Source: Antilocapra americana (Eukaryota > Chordata > Mammalia > Artiodactyla > Antilocapridae). From it: a stretch of 64,000 bases of DNA. The stretch is from positions 14,479,933 through 14,543,932 of the forward strand of contig ML664173.1 in assembly GCA_007570785.1 (NCBI GenBank). The letters are read 5' to 3'. The translations under genes were made by a program, and so were the position numbers. Below the pieces are notes generated by a model that had not been told where the DNA came from, ran no database searches, and worked only from the letters and a program-made list of their open reading frames with translations. Shown here in pieces: positions 58,862 to 64,000 of this stretch (position 1 is its first letter; every line of letters begins with the position of its first letter).

Positions 58862-59650
58862 AATGATAAAAATAACCCCAAAAGTAAAAGTATAGGTAAG
58901 TTAGCAGGATAAAAAATTAGCATATAATAATCATTAGCCTTCATATATAAGAACAATAACCAAGCAGAAGACATAATGGCAGAGAAAACCCCATTTACTA
59001 GCAACAAAGATTAAATACATAGGGAATAACCTTAACAGGAAGCACACTAAAGATATTCAAGGAAAATTTTAAAGCCATCCTTAAATGGCACACAAATAGC
59101 CTTGAACAGTAGAAATACACCCCCTGTTCTTGGATAGGATGATTCAACACTGTAAAGATGTTAGTTTTCCCTGTTAAAAAATGTAACAAGATCTCAAAAA
59201 TATCAACACATTATTTTTATGGAGTTACATGTGCTGATACTAAAGTTTATATGGTTAGGAAAACAATGATAAGTTATGACAGGGGACTAGCTCTCCCAGA
59301 CATTAAAATATACTATAAGCTTTCCATAATTGAAACTGTGGTACTGTGAGCAAGTAGACAAATAGACCAATGGAACAGACGAGTACGTTCAGAAAGAGAC
59401 ACAAATGCATGTAGATCCTGGATTAAACCCTTAACCAGAGAAAGAACGTTCTTGGGAAAAGTGGTAAAATTCAAATGAAGTATGCGGTTTAGTTAATAGG
59501 ATTGTGCCAATGTTCATTTCCTGGTTTTGATACTTGTATCTTGGCCACGTAAAGTTGCGAACGTTAGAAATTGGGAGAAGGGCATATGTCAATTCTTTGT
59601 CCTATTCTTGCAATTGTCCTTCAGTCCAAAATTATTGAAAAACAAAATGA
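58862..59650 (+). mobile_element. Old L1 ORF2 piece and a separate L1 3' end (plus)
   Basis: 58862-59430 is ORF2: 'ccccatttactagcaacaaa', 'ctctcccagacattaaaata', 'gacaaatagaccaatggaac'. 59440-59650 is a 3' end: 'aaatgaagtatgcggtttag', 'atttcctggttttgatactt'. The jump between them implies a deletion. Confidence 0.8.
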
Positions 59651-60639
59651 ATGGTTTGAAGGTTTTGACTCAGGGACCCCAGCGAATCTAGAGAAGGCTG
59701 AGTCACAGTAACGCAGCACACTAGAAGAAGGGCCGCTGTCACCGCTGCTGACCAGAAACACTTAACTGGCTTTGCTTTACACAGTTTCAAAGGGTTTAGC
59801 TCACCTTATTTACTTATAGCACGGTATCAATAAGATGAAAATTACAGACCAGCACTTAGCGTGGGGCAGCTGCGCTGTTTCATCCTACGGATGTTTTCTG
59901 CAGCCTTGAAACTGCAAAGATTGTGAAGGTCCCTGATCTAAAAAGTGGGAAAGGATCAACACATTCACTGTCACTACTAAGAAATAAAGCCTCAAATGCA
60001 TAACTGGTGGTTGACAGCAAGAACTCTGTCACTGAAGAACAGTACTAGGAATTAAGACCATCACATTGCGCTTTAAATTCTACCAAGATAAGATGATTCA
60101 AGGGGAATAACTTCAGACCGGTATCACCAATAGAACAAGTAAGGGAACCGGTCAGCCATGGTATAAACTGTTATTTCCAATTAGGTTCAGTGTGTGTCCT
60201 AAGTATGTCAGTAGCTCTTACAAATAGGGGACCTGATTATATTTCCCAGAAAAGTAATTAAGGAGGTGCAAACCAGTTTACATCTCAGTTCCAGTGCTTT
60301 GCTCACACAATGGGCCAGTTGCTGGAGGGTTTCCTTGACTGCACAGAGAGGACTATCACAGCTCTCCAAATCGACAAGCAAGCCTGTGTCCACAGAGCCC
60401 TTATTTTCTGTCTCCTGCCTACCGTTCCCTGCTCCTCTGTATGCTTTATATTGCAGCCATGCCAAAATACTTGCAGTGCCCTGCACAGACCACGCTCTCT
60501 ACCTTTGGATGGCCTCATCCTCTCTTAACATTTACTTATCCTTCAAGATCTGTTACAGTAGTTTTTGAATCCTCCCTCTGTTCATTTTGAGTTGTGTCAC
60601 CTCCTCCTTGCTGCCAAAATACCTTGATATTCTTATCTC
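59651..60639. other. Unique sequence, no gene seen
   Basis: Open frames on both strands at 60208-60568 match no protein I know. Part may be diverged L2. Confidence 0.4.
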
Positions 60640-60765
60640 AAAATCATTACACATTGTAGTATTTGCTTTCCTTCTCTCTTCTTCAGAAGACCATGAACTT
60701 TGTAACAGCAGAAATGCCTTCTCTCTTTGCTCCCAGCAGAATGGCTGGCATACAGTGTGTTCTAT
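60640..60765 (+). mobile_element. L2 LINE 3' end (plus)
   Basis: It contains 'gaccatgaactttgtaacag' followed by 'gaatggctggcatacagtgt', the L2 3' end order. Confidence 0.6.
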
Positions 60766-61017
60766 ACACATCTATGGGGCTTCCCAGGTGGCACTAGTGG
60801 TAAAGAACCCACCTGCCAATGCAGGAGACATAAGAGACAAGGGTTCGATCCCTGGATCAGGAAGATTCCCCTGGAGGAAGGCATGGCAACCTACTCCTGT
60901 ATTCTTGCCAGAGAATCCTGTGGACAAAGGAGCCTGGTGGGCTACAGTCCATGGGGTTGCAAAGAGTCAGACATGACTGAAGCGATTCAGCAGGCAGCAG
61001 GCAGGCACACACATCTA
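60766..61017 (+). mobile_element. Bov-tA SINE with TSD (plus)
   Basis: The body at 60775-61008 is of the 'ggcttcccaggtggcactag' subtype and ends with a GCAG-repeating tail. ACACATCTA at 60766-60774 and 61009-61017 is a perfect 9-bp TSD. Confidence 0.94.
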
Positions 61018-61469
61018 CTGACTGAAAGGACATGTATGAAGGCCAAGACTTTAAAGACAGCTATTTGACTAGCAGTTCCATAAGGTTAGCAAGATGTTAC
61101 AGTCCCTCACTACCCTTAACAACTCAAAGCCATGTTCTCCTGGCTTAGGGATCAGTTTTGCTTTGGCACACAAAGGACAGTACCTTTTTATAGCCATTGG
61201 TTTGTTAGGTTTTATTGACTTGTGCTCTTGTCCCTTATAAAACAAAAGTAGGTCAGTGTAGGAGGTGCCACAGAAGCCGGCTGTCTTCTTTCAGGGTTAT
61301 AAGCACAGAGATTAGACCAGGCCGTGTACAGATGCTCTCAGAGAGAAACAGCCCACCAGAAGCAACACATAAATGAAGTAAAGGAATCTCACCAGACACC
61401 CGGCCCTGGGCCCAGTGACACAAAGTTTATTTCAGATATACATGCCCACAGTTCATTAGTATTGTAAAA
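61018..61469. other. Unique sequence, no gene seen
   Basis: Nothing recognised. Confidence 0.4.
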
Positions 61470-61700
61470 AGGGGCAGCATAGGGTATTGGTTGGGAATAC
61501 AATCTCCAGCATCAAACAGACTTAAATTTGAATTCTGGCTGATACGTATCAGTTATGTGACTTTGAGTAAGTTAATTAGAACTATATTTCGCTGCTTTAA
61601 AACAGAGATAAAAGTCTCTTAGAGTTGCTGAGGATTAAAGAAGATGCTGTTTACAAATGGCACATAATACTCAGTAAACAGTCACCATTATTAGGAGGGG
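61470..61700 (+). mobile_element. MIR SINE (plus)
   Basis: It follows MIR from head to 3' end: 'aaatttgaattctggctgat', 'gtgactttgagtaagttaat', 'gttgctgaggattaaagaag', 'atactcagtaaacagtcacc'. Confidence 0.82.
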
Positions 61701-62869
61701 GAAGACAGGCTCTGAATAGTATTCTACTGGTTTCCAGCAGAGTGTCTAAGGGACCCAGGCACGTCCTGCTTCGGGGCAGCCACCCTCTTCTCCAAGAAGT
61801 CCGATGAGGCACGCTTAGTGAGTACTCAGTAACCACCTGCTGTACCAGTGAACAGGGCAACGGTTCTAGTGGGCCATTCCTATCTGCTGTTCAGTATCTA
61901 AACTGCCCTCCTGTGTTTGGGGAATTCATCCATACTCAACAAAAGCGAAACATTCTGGATAATCTCATTCTCCCTTCCTGCAGTCAGGACACAAGCACCT
62001 GACTACTAATCAGACCTACCTGTCCCAGATTTTAAATCAGAAACGAGTGATATGAAGAAGCCAGAAACATATGAAGTCCCTTCTGGTGAGGGTGGAACCC
62101 CTACACAGAGATCCAGAGGCAGCACACAGTGATGTGGGAGGTCAAGTTCCACTTCATTATTAGCCTGAGACTCCAACAAAAAGTTCTCTGAGAAAGGAAG
62201 CTCCAACATGGCACTCAAGGTCAAAAAGAGGTAATAAAATGGGTCTGTCTCATCCCTGAAACCCTAACTAAAATCCTACCAACAGTAGCAAGTAAAAAAA
62301 AAAAAAAAACTAAAGCAAGGACTAGATGATGGGGTAGCCTCCTTATTTGTAAAAGTGGGCCCAGTCCTCCTTGACAGTCCAAGACCCTGGAAGGGAGAAA
62401 GCAGAAAAGGGACCACAGTTCAGCCTGACTTTTCAAGAAGAGCAACTCCACCCACTAGTAAGTAGGGGTAATCCATCATAGAGCTTGATTAGTGTGGTTA
62501 GCAATTCTTCCTATTCCAGTGGGTTTGAAGGAGGAACAAAAAGAAGTGAGGAAAGGGACAGACACCTTGAGTTGGCTTTCCTTATGTATGATAATTAACA
62601 ATGAAAAGTGCTTCCCTCCAATCAGTGCTTTAAGCCAGCACAGTAAGGCAGCGTGGCAAAGGAACTCATCAGTACATGGGTATTAATGAAGTAAAGGAGG
62701 TGAGGGCAGAGGCAGACTTTCAGTCTGTGTTAAATTGACTTACTGACCAGTCTGCCTGTCTGTGAAGGCTGAAACAGTAGAGAAGTAGGAGAAAGATCAG
62801 GAGAGCAGGGTCAGAAAAGGCAGAACTCCAGAAAGGAAGCAGGTATGTGGTATCAGGACATCAAGAGTG
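61701..62869. other. Unique sequence, no gene seen
   Basis: Contains an A-run at 62294-62309. No exon or repeat recognised. Confidence 0.4.
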
Positions 62870-63477
62870 TCTCTTCACATGTACCCCAATGTTCACTGCA
62901 GCACTGTTTACAATAGCTAGGACAAGAAAGCAACCTAGATGTCCATCAGCAGATGAATGGATAAGGAAGTTGTGGTACATATGCACAATGGAATATTACT
63001 CGGCTACAAAAAAGGACAAATATGAGTCAGTTCTAATGAGGTGGATGAAACTGGAGTGAAGTAAGTCAGAAAGAGAAACACCAATACAGTATATTAACAC
63101 ATATATACGGAATTTCGAAAGATGGTAACTACGATTCTATATGCAAGGCAGCAAAAGAGACACAGATGTAAAGAACAGACTATCATTGGATTATGTGGGA
63201 GAAGGCACGGGTGGGATGATATGAGAGAATAGCACTGAAACATGTATTTTACCATATGTAAAACAGATAACAGCACAAGTTCGATGCATGAAGCTGGACA
63301 CTCAAAGCTGGTGCTCTGGGGCAACCTAGAGGGATGCGGTGGGGAGGGAAGTGGGGAGGGGAGTGCGGGATGGGGGAGGGGGTGAAGGTACTCCCATGGC
63401 TGATTCGTGTTGATGTGCGGCAGGGGCCACCACAGTAATGTGAAGTGACTGTCCTCCAATTAAAATTTTTTTTTAAA
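62870..63477 (+). mobile_element. Ruminant L1 3' end (L1_BT type, plus)
   Basis: It runs from ORF2 end ('ccccaatgttcactgcagca', 'gatgtccatcagcagatgaa', 'cagttctaatgaggtggatg') to the ruminant-specific 3' UTR ('gaagctggacactcaaagct', 'gcaacctagagggatgcggt', 'catggctgattcgtgttgat'), and ends in an A/T-run. It is 5'-truncated. Confidence 0.88.
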
Positions 63478-63478
63478 A

Positions 63479-63541
63479 GCATCTCTTATGTCTCCCACAT
63501 TGGCAGGCAGGTTCTTTACCACTAGTGCCACCTGGGAAGCC
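63479..63541 (-). mobile_element. Bov-tA head fragment (minus)
   Basis: 'atctcttatgtctcccacat' to 'agtgccacctgggaagcc' is the tRNA-derived head in reverse. It lies directly against the tail of the L1. Confidence 0.88.
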
Positions 63542-64000
63542 TAAGGATCAACCTAAAGACTAAATTTTGGCAACTAGAGGTCCTTGGTGAAACAGGCGAA
63601 AACAATTATAATTGTTTGACTGGTAAGGGTGGCAGCCAGGTTTTAGCATGTTTGCTCTCAGCCTCAGGGGCATGTTGGCTGAACAACCTTGTTTAAAAGA
63701 CTGTCCCACCACCACCCCATTCTTGTGTAACTGGTCTGTGGTTCAGTTGAGAGAATTAGGGGTTTTTTTTGTTTTTAATCTCCCCAGATGATCCCAGTGT
63801 GCAGCCAGGGTTAAAAACTACTGCTTCAGTGGATTGAGAATTAACAGAAAGTGCAGGAAAGGGCAGTACTTTTAGTGCTAGTCAAGAGGTTCAAAGAGTT
63901 GAGGAAAGGTATTTTTGTTTGAAGGGGAAGTCTTTGAACGTGTTTAAATGCAAAGCTGTACGTGTCAGGAGTGAGAAGTTGTATTGAGCAAGGCATCTGA
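63542..64000. other. Unique sequence, no gene seen
   Basis: Nothing recognised to the end of the window. Confidence 0.4.

Noticed and set aside
62221..62451. Minus-strand frame with a run of hydrophobic residues
   Set aside because: The phenylalanine run comes from an A-tract on the opposite strand; no other sign of a membrane protein.

Overview
This looks like a mammalian chromosome window from a ruminant, most likely a bovid. The evidence is the repeat content. There are many copies of the tRNA-Glu-derived Bov-tA/Bov-A SINEs. There are several 5'-truncated copies of the RTE-type LINE BovB with its (ACTGA)n tail. CHR-type SINEs shared by ruminants and cetaceans and 3' ends of the ruminant L1 (L1_BT type) are also present. 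These sit on a background of older mammalian L1, L2, MIR, MaLR and hAT relics. I cannot tell cattle from sheep, goat or a relative from this sequence.

I see no multi-exon gene. The only long ORF that encodes a recognisable host protein is at 38359-39126 (minus). It is a complete, uninterrupted 255-residue copy of proteasome subunit alpha type-3 (PSMA3). It has no introns, carries 5' and 3' UTR sequence, an ATTAAA signal and a decayed poly(A) tail, and lies between 11-bp target-site duplications inside an old L1. It is therefore a processed retrocopy with an intact frame, not the parental gene.

Layout: 1-17 kb is mostly unique sequence with scattered SINEs, MIR/L2 relics, six BovB pieces and a MaLR (MLT1-like) LTR. 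17-28 kb holds an old L1, several Bov-tA copies (one a dimer), a bare poly(T) insertion between direct repeats, and an orphan CpG-rich segment around 22.4-23.4 kb. 28.4-33.2 kb is a nest of transposons: old L1s, a ruminant L1 3' end, and a heavily deleted endogenous retrovirus whose LTR carries a SINE. 33-47 kb is mainly unique DNA and contains the PSMA3 retrocopy. 47.3-58 kb is a dense block of minus-strand L1 pieces interrupted by BovB, Bov-tA, Bov-A and CHR insertions. 58-64 kb is unique sequence with L1, L2, MIR and a ruminant L1 3' end.

No operon or pathway is encoded here. What can be read is a history of layered retrotransposition. The most unusual items are the intact PSMA3 retrocopy, two dimeric Bov-tA insertions that each moved as one unit, a 31-nt piece of BovB between 19-20-nt direct repeats, and a poly(A)-only insertion. 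Repeat family names come from my memory of consensus sequences. Boundaries are approximate unless a target-site duplication (TSD) is given.
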